NCBI GenBank assembly: GCA_037074765.1
Contig: JBAMDO010000026.1
Span: forward strand, 306,294-370,293
From: Mansonella perstans
Lineage: Eukaryota > Nematoda > Chromadorea > Rhabditida > Onchocercidae
Direction of reading: 5' to 3'
DNA: 64,000 bases
Under the pieces are notes generated by a model. It was not told the DNA's origin. It saw only the letters and a program-made list of their open reading frames with translations, and did no database searches. Shown piece after piece: positions 11,257 through 24,200 of the stretch. Both the position numbers and the translations under genes were made by a program. The stretch's first letter is position 1. Every line of letters starts with the position of its first letter.

Positions 11257-12842
11257 ATGAATTCAACATTTGCTTACAGATTATTGATACTAATAATAGG
11301 TGAAGTGGCATGTAATGAAACATTACTACTGGATTTAAGCAAGCTTAAAAATCATGATACTGCAGGCGAAAGAGGCGAATTTACACCGCTTTAAACGAGT
11401 AAGTTTCAAATGACAACTAAGTTTAGAAGTGAAATTAATCATCTCGCAATGATCATGCAAGCTGTTCACGCACTATTCAGGATTATTTTATATTCATGTT
11501 TTAGCTGGCTTTTATAATGCAGACAATCACGCATAACTAGAAAATGATTTCAAGAATTCTGATTTTAAGTTTAATTAACTTTGTAGTCAAATATCAGCAA
11601 AAACAATCTCTGATTCGATTTTTGATGTTGAAATGCATTTTTGTTACAGCAACTTTTTTGCTTGAATAAGGAAAGCAAAGTTCACGAATTCGTTTTCAAT
11701 TTATATAAGTTAACGTAGATACAAGTTAAGTGACAATCGATGCGGTTAATTAAAACGACCTGTTCTTTCAAGTTTAAGTAAGCACGTTTTTAGACGATAT
11801 TTTTGCTTCACAAATGATTTATTTATTTCGGCTTATATGCATCTCTATTTTCAGTCAGTATTGATGAATTACAATTTGCTTCTCAAGAGCTCAATGATAA
11901 CTGGGAGTAGATGTTAATCCTCGAGGATCCCAGAATTTAATTGATCGTCGTAAATACAAGTTAAGTGACAATCGATGCAGTTAATCAGCAGTTCCTACTT
12001 CTTTAAAGACTCCAAATGATTACCGTGGATATAGTGAATCACAATTTTATGGAATGCAAACAAAACTATACAACCAATGGCGGGATTTATAATGCAAGCA
12101 GCAACATTTGCAGCAAATGTACAGTATAATCGAGGCGTTTTGCTTTGATGCAGCAAAAACTAGCAAACTTTTGTGCCGTCATATTCTATAAGCCAGAAAT
12201 ATGAAATCTTGGAGCATCATTCAAAGCAAATACTTTGATTTTTTTTTTTTTTTAACAAGGATTTGAAATTATGAACACACTAGTTACAACTGTAAAGCAA
12301 TGATACACTATATTTCAAAGATTTACGGATCAAAATACTTTCATCTTCTAACTAATGACTACTATCTTATATTGCTGTGCCCTGCATTTTTTAATCTATA
12401 CTACCAATTGTGATACTATGTATTTGGGTCTCGGCAACTTTTATCTGACGTTCTCTTGTACGACAAATACATAGTACCGTTTTGGTATGCATAAGTTAGA
12501 ATTTCATTAACTTCAATTTGAAGATGTATTTCACTTGAGCGTTCTAAAGAGTTCTGGATTGTATTAATCATTTTGAAATTAGGTAAGAATTCTCCAAATA
12601 TTCTTAATTTCATGGCAAAATTGCTCGCCACGACCTTGCAAGCGTCTTTAAAAATTCTATAAATTCAACCAAACATTTCAGTTATTATCTTTTAAGCTCC
12701 TCCAGATGGAGTGGAATTACCATCGTCAGCTAGTAAACCACCACGATTCCATGTACCATTACATCGTCGTCCATTAATTTATTTGCAACCCGCAAAAGAG
12801 AATTGGTTTGGAAGGAAGGATTACATGCAAAAGTTTCTATGA
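11257..12842 (+). other. Coding-like fragments, possible small gene or pseudogene
   Basis: Several pieces look coding but do not assemble cleanly. The frame from ATG 11257 gives a 45-residue peptide with a signal-like start, MNSTFAYRLLILIIGEVAC. A second frame ending in HRFKR at 11398 meets a strong gtaagt donor. An acceptor at 11854 (attttcag) opens an exon-like stretch to about 11906. At 11907-12092 one frame reads GSQNLIDRRKYKLSDNRCS, a TAA, then PTSLKTPNDYRGYSESQFYG and so on. A C-terminal-looking piece sits at 12697-12842 (HRRPLIYLQPAKENWFGRKD, stop). One phase-consistent join is 11353-11398, 11855-11906 and about 11989-12092. A small secreted-peptide gene, a decayed gene, or chance are all possible. 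Confidence 0.25.
11714..11985 (+). repeat. 37-bp direct duplication, two copies
   Basis: Copies at 11714-11750 and 11949-11985 match at 35 of 37 positions, beginning cgtagatacaagttaag and cgtaaatacaagttaag. Both translate to a similar peptide in the same relative frame: RRYKLSDNRCG in the first copy and RRKYKLSDNRCS in the second, each directly followed by TAA. The spacing of 235 bases suggests a segmental duplication whose flanks have since diverged. Confidence 0.85.
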
Positions 12843-14430
12843 TTGTTTAATTATAATTCAAAATTTTTAGCATAATTTAAGGAAACATAAAAACTTGTGA
12901 TTGCCAATAAGTAATAATGAATGGGGGACTAAAAAAAAGATTCGTTTTAGATAGAACAGCCAATTTTTTTGCTCCTTCATTTTAATTCAAACTACAAAAA
13001 TGTATTTTGAAAAAAAGAATGAAGAATTTAAAAATTTAAGTTAACGAGGACTTTTCATTGGCACAAGCAGTGACTCATTCAAGCACGATTTTATACCAGC
13101 TAATTAAGCATATTTTTGTATCGATTTGCTTTTTAGCAAGAAAACATCCTGCAACGACGGAAAAGGATAATTCATGAAAAGTGAAGCCAATGCAAAAGAA
13201 TGACCAAAGAGATTGGATCTTCAAAATGTATTAAAAAACAAGCTAACTCTATTTTGATTAACAGTGAATCGCTGGCCTAATGAAAATGATTTCCAAAATT
13301 TTAACTCCGCACAGAGATCTGTCTCTGTCAATATCTGACATTCTCCTGAATCTCCTGTGTCATGAAACAGACACAGTACTCTTGACGGTCTTTTGCTTTA
13401 TTGAAGCATACGTGAGATGCGTGTAGTATTTTCTTATTGATATAATTAAAGGTTCATATAGTATATTCCGCTATATCTCAGCAGTAATAAGTCGCGCAGT
13501 GATAACACTCACTTATGGAAATTTTTTCATGTTGAAAAAAATAGTAATAAGAATTAATAAATTTCTGCCAAATTACACGGTTGATCAATCATTCCAGCTA
13601 AATCAAAGCACTGAGGCCCGAGAAGAAATACATAAATGTCCCTCCTCAATATTGTTTATTTGGTGAAAAGTAAACTGACTGGAAGTCATGGTCGTGAGAA
13701 AAATAAGTTTAAATATTTGGGCCAGGAATAAGTTTGAAATGTATCCAGGACGAATTAAGCAATTTCAAAAAGTAACGGTCTCGAAAATATTTTGGACAAC
13801 CATTCTGCAGGATTAATTTTTAGAATCTTTGTCCAAAATTTTAGAAAAAAAACATATCAGAGGTAGTTATGATAAATAAACTTTGCTGACAAGGATGTCA
13901 ATTAAAATATGAAAAATGTGCAATAATTTATAAATTTTCTTCTGAAAAATCAACCAGAAAAATGATTTTGTTATTAAAAATTTATTTTAAGAAATAATTG
14001 GTTACATTCAAAATGGAAAGACGAAATTTTGTGCAGTGAATGGTTAAAACAATATCTAGTCGTGAGATACTTTCAGAAAGTTCACAAAAGAGATTATCCT
14101 TATTGTATAAATCAGTTAAAAAAACAAGACTGTAAGTCAGAAATAACTCCAAATTGTTAAAAACCTATTTTAACTTAACTACAAGACTATTGTTTTATTA
14201 ATCTTTCCTTATAACTATGAAGCTGTAAGTATTTCATCACCGTTATTTTAAAACATACATCACAGCATGATAAAAATGAGAACGAAGCTCATTACTTGAA
14301 AAATTCCAATTTTTAATCAAAAACAATCAATATGACCAACAGCTGATTAGTAGAAAAAATCAATCTAAAATTTTAAAAAATTTGTGCAACAAACGAAATC
14401 AATGCTAATGATGAATTGATCGATCGATGC
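12843..14430. other. Intergenic region, no gene seen
   Basis: A+T-rich DNA between the fragmentary plus-strand stretch and the 3' end of the minus-strand hemicentin gene. I found no open frame with splice context, no RNA gene and no large repeat. Confidence 0.6.
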
Positions 14431-14436
14431 TTTATT
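14431..14436 (-). terminator. Polyadenylation signal of hemicentin
   Basis: TTTATT on the plus strand, AATAAA on the minus strand, about 105 bases after the hemicentin stop codon. It is the nearest canonical signal. Confidence 0.55.
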
Positions 14437-14539
14437 TAAACAAAAAACAAACGGTCATTTGAGTAAACTAATAAAGTTATGCTTAAAAATGAGCACAGAG
14501 AGTTTGGAAAGCATATTATTACAAGTGAAATACGTCTAA

Positions 14540-15263
14540 TTAAAAATCATATTCAGAAACAGCAATGAAAACGATGAAATCATTTAATAATTTGCCCGCT
14601 CTATAAGACAACTTTGAGATACTTCGTATGGCAAGTTTATATTTTCCTGGTTTAAGTGGACTTTCTGCGTTCTGCAGCGTTGCTCGACCATTCCTTGTCT
14701 GAATTTCATTAAATTTTAAAAATGTTACTTCTTAAGCCGAGTGTCAAATTTCTCTATTTGGAAATTTTTATGAAGATTCATAGATCAAAGAAGTATTGTG
14801 CTTAGTAAACGATTGCCTAGCTGAACTAGAAACTGATAAGTTTTTGATGCAGGTCGCAAGCAAGAAGTGACCACATTATGCATCTAATACATCAATCTTA
14901 CCGACTGATTTTCGCCAGATAAGCAATAGTACTTTTCGGCACTTTTTGAGAGTTTAGTGACATTGGTAAAAAATTCTATGATGAATCAACGACTTGGAAT
15001 TGAGGGAGATTGTTATACGATTACTTTATCACTTCATCTACAACCGAAAATGAATTCAGCTTACTTTAAAAATAAAAGGTATATTTTTAGCGAATTTTGA
15101 AATTGATTTCATAATGAATCGCGTTCGATGAAGCACTCTCGATCGGTGATCGTATGCTGTTAAACGCAATAACGATGTAGCCGGTGGTGTGGTCTTCGGT
15201 ATTGATATCATATAAATTGTTATTGGTACGCTAGAACAGTTCTGACAGTTCGGTATGCATTTT
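14540..15263 (-). other. Hemicentin fibulin-type C-terminal module
   Basis: Two exons, 15065-15263 and 14540-14698, with a 366-base intron. The module starts [19 protein letters not shown], continues through [16 protein letters not shown] and [13 protein letters not shown], and ends [12 protein letters not shown] followed by TAA. The shape matches the FC module shared by fibulins and hemicentins, which ends in an (F/I)IxIAVSxYxx tail. Both exons are too short or phase-split to stand out as long open frames. Confidence 0.92.
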
Positions 15264-18200
15264 CTGAAAATGCATTCAGGTTACAACATTCTTCGTAAAA
15301 AAAAAACAGTTTCAGGAAGAGAAAAGCTATAGCACAATGTGATATTTTCAGGAATAAGACAGAAATCAGATATAGAATTTCTAAGATTAGATATTACGCA
15401 AAATTTCCTTACTGATCTTCCAGATGATAATCATTTGGGCATGGTGTCATAAGGCACTCATAGCTTCCCAAATGATTAAAACATAATTCATTCTCAGAGC
15501 ATGGGTTGTAGAAGCATTCATTTATGTCTGCAAAATATGACGAATTTAACTTTATGTCGAGATATGATTTTCATCTAATTATTATATTAAGAAATTAGCA
15601 CTGTTTGTATGTTTTTTCGGAGAAAGAAACGGTTGATGGAATTGTAGGAGTGACGAAAAAAACCAAGACTATTACTAAATTCTTTAAGAAAGACCAAATT
15701 AAACTAATTTTTTTGAGCAAATCCAAAAAAGTAATCCAAAAAGAAGATTCTAGCGTATGGTCATAAATTTAAGTATAATTTTATTAGGATGAACTAATGA
15801 TAATCACTGAAATAGCAGTAATAATGATGATTATTGCTATATTGTTTTAAAAAATTAAGTTTTACGAATTAACGTACCGGCACAGTTATTCTGTTCAACA
15901 CTGTAGCCTTCTGGACATAAACATTTATAACTGCCTTCAATATTTTCACATTTATATTTGCATGGTAAATTGAATACGCATTCGTTAATATCTTAAAATT
16001 GCAAAACATGAAATACTGTCCAGCAAAGCTATTTGAACAACTCTTTACAGAGAAAATTTTGCGTGGCTAATTCTTCGCAAACGACTGAGATTGATGATAG
16101 CAGTGAAGATATAAACTATCTTGAAAGTGGTCACAGTGCGACGTCAATGTCGAAAATATGAGGATAGAGCCATTTAATTTTGGTCCAAAATTTGATCAAA
16201 GATACAGCAAATGAAGTTGCATTGTTACCAACTGCGCTATGTATCTACTTTAAATTAAATCAAAGTTAATACCTTGACATGTCCCGCCGACATGATAGAA
16301 ACCTGGCGCACACGCGCTCCAATTTTCATCAAATTTAATTAATTTTAAGTCTATCAAACTCCCTCGCGATTCTGGAACAAAACATCAGAGTGCTAAATAG
16401 AAAAAAATAAAAAGGATAAGCACAAAGCCAAACTAATTAATCGGTAGCATACCTTCACAATGGCCATTATTATCGGTTGGGAAGCCCTTTGGACAGATAC
16501 AATTATATGAGCCTAAATGGTTTAAACATTTCAAACTACCACACAGCGATTCCGCGCACTCGTCTATATCTGAAAAGTTTATGGTTATCGACGTTGCTCA
16601 AAGTCTTGTTACAGCTATTTCTAATGAAGTAGCATTTACTGTAATTAATTTTTACCAAATTTTAAGTATTATTAAGAAGAGATTGTTTGGACAACAGAGA
16701 AATTGTATCTCCCAGTCCTGATCTGAATATGGATTAAGTCGTCCATGAAAAAGCCTTGTGTTTTCTGCTATCTCTTGTTCTATCAGTGTGATAGTATGCC
16801 TTAATGTTATCATACAGTGTGCTTTTAAAAAAAACTTTATTATTGGAGTGCGTAAACATCTGATTTTATTATCTTGATTTATTTACAGCTATCATTTCAA
16901 AAACCTAATTATTTATGATGAATACCTTTACAAAGACCACTGGAATCTCGAACATATCCTTGTGCGCATAATGATGTCTCACACAAGAAGGCACCTGCAA
17001 CTTTTTCACCTGTAAACTTAAGAGCAGTTACTTATACTATTTGTGTGTTCCTGTTCATTCATTGCTGGACAACGAATAGATCAGATTTTGAAATAGACGA
17101 CGCACCTGGTATATTCTTACACAGCACCCCACCTGTACAGTTATGCATCCCAAGAGTGCATTCATCAATGTCTTCACATTCACCCTGTGGACCTGCTTTG
17201 AAACCTGGTGGGCAATTACGCTCGCATACGTAGTCTCCAACAATATTGACGCAATGAGCTTGCTTGTGGCACATTTCCCGAGCGGATTCACATTCATCTA
17301 TATCTGAATTGGTGTCACTTTATATCGTGTTAAATCACCAGAGACACCAAACGAAATTTTTGAGCCATAATTGCTGCTACACAAAAGCTTTATAATTTTT
17401 TTCCTACTTAAACCTTATTATATTTGAAACAAATACTTTTAAAAAACGAGAATAATTCTCGAAATGCAAAAACTAACCGGCGCAGGAACCATTCTTAATT
17501 TGATAACCAACCGGACAAGTACCTCGAATCAAATTAGTCCGAGCTATAGCATTTAATTTGGCATCACCGTATGTTGTTTTCCAGAATAGAAATTTAAAAG
17601 TTACGAATCTGCCTAGACCAATATCCATCCCTTCCGATGCATCATAAACAATGCTCTCATTCCAGCTTAGAAAATAATAATGAAACAAAAGTTAAATTTA
17701 TAGAAACATGGTACAATTTTAAAATTAAGCAGCTCATTGTCTTTTCCTTCTAAATTTTCATATCATTCCCGCACCTTCCACTTTTTTCTACTCTATCTGT
17801 ATTTCAGGTTTTTAAATCTCAATTTTATGTGTATGGGCTTTCGTCATTTTTCTTGGTTCTGAAACTATTTTTCTCCAGCTTATGTAGAAGAGAACTAATA
17901 AGATCGTGGCATCCATAATTTTCTTGCAACTTCAGTTCAATCAAATGTATGAAAGTCTAACGCACTAGAACGGTATGTTTGCTTGATTCCCAATATGCAA
18001 AACTGCCAATCCATTACCGCGTATCACGCCTGGCTCCTGTTCGATCAACTCCTCTTTAGCTTGATCCACCCAGAAGTAACTCTAAATTGAAATAAAAAAA
18101 ATCAAGCTAAAAAATTAAAAGCTGATTTTTGCTGACCAGATGAAACATTGTTAATAAGGAAAATGCTTCCATTTCTCATAACTCTTTTCCAAGAGGTCTG

Positions 18201-21200
18201 CAAGAAGGCGATAGTGTCTTTGTCTTGGTTTTTCAACTTCTATCTTTTTTTGGAGCAATTCTCAAGCCTTATAAAGTAATTGAAATAGCAAAAGTTAACT
18301 AAAATTCAAATATTTTTTACATTTCCTTTTTTAAACTTACTGCTTCACTGTTAAAATGTGGTACTTGTCCATTGAAAACCATTTCAAATTGCGCATATTC
18401 ACCGTCTATGCCAAATCCTTTTTGATAAACGCGCATAGTTTCGCCGCTTGCAAAGCGATAATCAATCACACGATGAAATTCCATACTTGCAAGTAAATTT
18501 TCCTGATTCGGATTAAAAGCTAGCTGCGGAGAAGTTATTACCATGTAACCAAGCAGTGTTTCTACCGTAGCACCTAAACTGACTTCGAAATTATAAGAAT
18601 TTCAATATTTCCATTCAATATAAACCGTCCATGCATTTTTTTATAATTGCTCAACATTTCGTAATTAGTTGAAAAAGCGTTGATAAGTAAAAAAGCTAAA
18701 TAACTAGAAGAAGCTTGGTTTATAAAATTCTCATATTTAGCGATACTACTCCTGTAACACATAGAATACTTGTTTATATTAGCTAATTAAATCATAATTT
18801 TGCTTATGTAATTATCAGACCTTGGTTATTGAATATACCGCTAGCTTTCATTGAAACCACATTAGCTTCCATTTCAGGCTTTATATTAACAAATATTGTT
18901 TCACGTTTGAATCTTCGATTATCCACAATTCCTCTAACTCCGTTAATCACACCAGACAAACCTGCTAAAGAAAGACTTTTGAATTTCGAAAACTACAATT
19001 TAAAATGTGACCATGATCTTCACAAAGAGATTTTACTCTTTCAAGTTTCAGTAAACTGATTTACTGTAAGCTGATTTACAGTAATTTTGTAAAGTACATG
19101 CAGTTGACATGCGCTTCGCAAAGTAATTTTGCATTTTTCTAAAGCACGACACATCAGTTGAGTGCATACATAAAAGAAAGTAAAGCGTCCAAAAAATATA
19201 TTAACTAAGAGAACTTACTTTTGACAATCACTGTTACGTCATCGTATGACTTTCCATATCGGTTTGATGCAACACATTTGAATAGAGCACGATCCGAAAG
19301 TAGTAATTTCGTGATATGCAGAGAATTATTGGCCTAAAATTTTCTATATCACTTAGCTGAAATTGGACTTAAAACTTGAACATTTTTTCGCAATCTTCAG
19401 CATAGCATTACTTCACACTTCTAGTAACATCAAATGTGGCACATATTAAAAAGTAGCTTTTCCATATAAGAATTCTGGCTTCCGATTTAATGTGAGGTTT
19501 CAGCAAATTATTCAAAAAGATACAAGCAATCTTATTCTGTTGCTATCCTTTAATTTCATATCATTTTTTGTCCATTGAACCATTGTTATTAACGGACTGG
19601 ACATCAATTTACAATTCAGAATTAGTGGCTCATTCACATTGGCGAAGACTTGCTTTGGCGACACCTGAACATGTGGTACATCATCTTGCACTTCCAAGAA
19701 AGTTATTTCAGTTGTTTGCTTCTGATTTTCCACATAGCACTGATAGCCAAGTAGGTCTGTCTAAAAAGGATATATAATAAATCATTGTTTTGATAATTCT
19801 AATGACTAAAGTATCTTTTATAACTCACAAACTCGAAGTCCTAAGTCAAACTATCTTGTTCAATGATCATTCCATAAAATCAAAGACGACTGCTAGCTTG
19901 TTTTGTCTTAAGAACTCATTTTAGTTTAAAATTTAATAAACTTTAAGAAATAAAGTTAACAACTTTCATTTGGGTTATATCTGATAGGAGAAATCTCTTA
20001 CAGGCTTTTCTTATTCTTTCAAATCCTATCAGCATGCCTTTCTAAACAATCAAAATAAAAATTTCAAATTAATTACCAAATTACTTTCGGTGACATCGTA
20101 AACAACAAGCGAACCGTTATGCAAAAAGTTTACCGTTTCAACGGAATTGCTCAACAGCTTATTAAAAAACTTCCAAGCTACATTTTTTCGTGAAACTGTA
20201 TTGTCGAATATGCAATTTAATATTGCAACTGAATGTTTTTGTACCTAGAATTCTGATTTAAATTTAAATTGATTTCTTCATAGGTGTACATCCAATTCAA
20301 CAAACTCCTCACGTGTCAAGTTTGTGAGAACCAGATTCAAACAATCCCACGCATTAATTAATACATCATTTAATTGTGCTATGAATCACACAAACCATTC
20401 AATACAAATGTCTTAAGCAGATTTTTATAAAAAATTTATAAATTAACTGTCCCCATGAATTTTGCTTACCTTTTCTGCAATTTGGTCTAAAAATAAGGTA
20501 GCAATACTGGTAACAGAACCAATAGTATTCTTTGCCACACACATATAGTCGCCCAAATCATCATTACTTTCAACTTTTACTGGTAGTACTGAATAACTAC
20601 CTGACTGTTTCGTCATACCTGCTAAGAAAGCTCCATTACGAATCCAGATAATATGTGGATTGGGTTGACCAATAGCGCTAAAATATTTTATCGTTATGAT
20701 CCCTTTAAGCTTCTGTCATCACTGTACGAATTCTCTCTCCATTTCATTTGATTTCGAAACAAATTTTCCACAGATCCTCACAGTTGCAAAACGTTGAATT
20801 AATCAGTTAATCTTTTGAAAAAGGTGTTTCACTTGTTTTTTATTTGTAATTCCAGTAATTCAGAAATAACCTGCAATGAAGATGAGTGACGGTTCCCGGT
20901 TGGACTTTCTGTGTTCGTGGTGATCGTATGAATCTAGGTACACCAGCTAGTGGAGCATGACGTAGTCCACGAGATTCAGGTAAACAGCGTATCAGTATTC
21001 CATTAGTTCCGTTTTGTGGAAGATCCTGGAAATTAAAAAGGTGATTTTGATCTGAACTATCAGTATGATGTAGATTGAGAATCAGTAAAACTCATTTAAA
21101 GTTTATTGTTCGGATTCGAAACTGTTTAAGCATAGAATTTAATCGTCAAAAAGTTATTATCATTTCAGTGATGCAGTTGCACAAATCATTGCATAGGATG

Positions 21201-24200
21201 GTGTACCTGTAGATCTTGTCTCCATGGTAATAAACTGTTACCATCTTCGGGAACATCACCGCGAGCTGGTACATATGTCGTCTTGACTGGCTGACCAGAT
21301 TCATCACATTCAACCCAAATTACTTTATAATCTTTCCTTGCATCTGAAAATCGAAATAAAAATTTTATAATTCTGTCAGTCAAAAGGTAGAAATTTGAAA
21401 GAAAATTTTATGAATATTTTTAACACTTTGCAGAATCCATTTCATGTCGATTGAACTGTTTAATTATTTTTATATCCTTTCAGCAAAATCAACAAATATA
21501 TTTAAACTTTATTGCAAAAATGAAGCTTTAATTCACAAATTAAGACAAACGAAACGTTATTGTTATAATTCTTGAAAAAATTTCAAAGAAACCGTTAACG
21601 ATGAGCCGCCTTGACGCAATTGCTTGTCCAGCATTACTTTTTGCAACACAATGATAAAAACCATCATCTTCCGGCAACACATTTCTGATATGCAAATTTG
21701 TTCCATAGATTTGGTATTCTGGAATTCTTTTCATTCTCTGTATGCTTTTCAGGTTGTACACGCTTCATGTCAAAAATTTGCGCAAGTTTAGAGATTTAAA
21801 TACTTTTCAGATATAATGGAAAATCTCACTCTCTTTATTTCCGATAATATTAACTTTTGGCATTTTCACCCAGGATACAACAGGCTCCGGCACTCCTGTT
21901 GTATTACACGGCAAAATGACTGTCCCATTAATTTCTGCAGTAATGTTCATTCGTTCTGGATGGATTTCTGGTGAAACTGCAATATAAGATAAAAAAAAAT
22001 TTCAATGGAATTGCAAAACGTCAGATAATGACGACAGTAGCAATTGTCAAAGAAATAGCTGAAAAATGTCACAAACTTTGAACGATTAAATCGACATCCT
22101 TATAACTGGTACCAGCCCAATTCTCTGCTTTACATGTATAAACTCCACCATCCAGACTTGACACATTTGGGAAGAAGGCAGTTGATTTCAGTACATTCGT
22201 ATAATCATCCAAAGCTACTGCAATGGTAATTTCAACGAAACGTTTCTATATTGTAAAATAATGATATGAGAAACTAATCGATAATAATCAGGTTGACAAT
22301 ATGAGGCGATAATTAAAAATGTAATTTTAACAAACTCTGAAACAACGTTTTATCGCCCTTTAACCATGTGATATGCGGTTTTGGTATGCCAACTGCTTCA
22401 CACCATAAGTCAGCTTGCTGACCGCTCTTTACAACAATTCTCCGGGGTTTTTCAGTTATCCGTGGAGGGACTAAATTAAGTTTTGTTTTATGTCATTTCT
22501 AAAAATAACTTTCCTGAGTTACTAAGATATTTTTAACTTATTGTTTAACAACCATAAAGTTGATTTTGTCGTACTAAGCAAATTAATTATCGACTTTTGA
22601 GTGAACGAAAGAATAGATTTATCAAAATATTTACAATTATATTACTTTTATTCACAAAGATGAAGAGACAAATTTTGGTGATTAAAGTGAGAGGAAAATT
22701 AATAATAACTTACCGCCAACATAAAGTTGCTGTTTCTGGGTAGCATTACCGGCCGAATTAACCGCAACACAACTGTACATTCCTTCGTCATGCAATTTAG
22801 AGTGATGTATTTTGAGTTGTGTTCCATCCGAACTTAATTCTACGTTTGACTTCAATACTAGCGGTATACCGTCCTAAATTCTGGTATCTCGAAATAAAAG
22901 GACAGTTTGTACAAAATAACCCAATCTGTTTTGTTTCCGGCTTAATTTAAAACTTATTATAATTACCGGACTTTAATATATATTATATCATCTCAAAATC
23001 AGAATTTGCGATGTGTCCTATTGTGAGCAGGATTTATAATTTATCATATCATGTTTCATTTTTTGTAGACTATTAATCAAATTTAATATTTTTTCTTAAT
23101 ATGAAACTTTTACTGCTTTTTGCTTCTTAATAATGCCTTCATTTTTTCTTAGATAAAAATTAAGCAGGAACAGAGTTGCTAGCTTGTTGATTATTAATAT
23201 TCACGTTAATTACTTAAACAAAGTGTAATTTGGAATGATTTAAATCATACCTTGTACCAGTAAATCATTGAAATTTCTCCCTCGATTTCACAAACCAGCA
23301 ATGATGGATCACCCTCTGTTGTATTGATTGTCTTGATATCATCTCTTATCACAACTGGTGGGCCTAAATTGTATTTTCATATAAATCAATAGTAAATCAA
23401 GCGAATAAAATGCAATTTCAATCATATTCAGCGTAATTATGAAATAATTAACAAATAGCATCTAATTCATTTCAGCAAAATTACAACAAACTGGAAAACA
23501 GCTTACTTATTACTTTGATGACGTATTCTTTGCTGTCTGAACCAGCATTATTTTTTGCTGTGCACTTAAAAATTAACTTTGCTTGTTTCGGCGGTTTTGC
23601 AACAAATAAAGTACCATCTTCCGCTAAACACAGATGAGATTATTACTTAACATCTCAATCGAATACGATATATTACAAATTATTAATCACGCAAAAGAAG
23701 GGAATGTTACGAAAGTGTTATATGCGTATGTTCATTCCCGTATTCGATCTAGATGTAATTGTAAGCTTTTAGTTCAACAAGTCCTCTGGTTAGGTGTAAA
23801 CAAAGTTATCCACTTATCCATTATTAAGACTACAATAGGTTCACTAAATATTAGGAGCACTGAAGAATGCAACATCAGCTCTTACCAACGGAAAATCCTG
23901 CTTTGTCCGTGTCAATTACGTGGCCGTTCAATGACCATATGATATCTGGTGGTGGAAAACCGCGCACACCGCATTTCAAGCTAAATGAGTTGCCAACAGG
24001 GATCAACGATTCGTTCGGGGATATTGTGATGATATGCGGAACAACTACGAACAGTAATTTTTAATAACGTAAAATTAAAATTAGCTATTCAGCATTTGAA
24101 AACTAAAATTTAAAAATATGGTACCAAAAACTTCAAGTGTAAAAGCCTGCTGAACTGTCCCAGCCTCATTCGTTGCCATACAAACGTATAAGCCGGAATC

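Noticed and set aside
12416..12631. Minus-strand 71-codon open frame
   Set aside because: No acceptor or donor of quality at its ends, no recognisable domain, and it lies within the plus-strand fragment cluster. A chance frame is likely.
14857..14935. Short minus-strand stretch with a gtaagat donor in the last hemicentin intron, considered as an extra exon of the C-terminal module
   Set aside because: The exon pair 15065-15263 and 14540-14698 already joins in phase and gives a continuous FC module. An insertion here would interrupt a conserved region.
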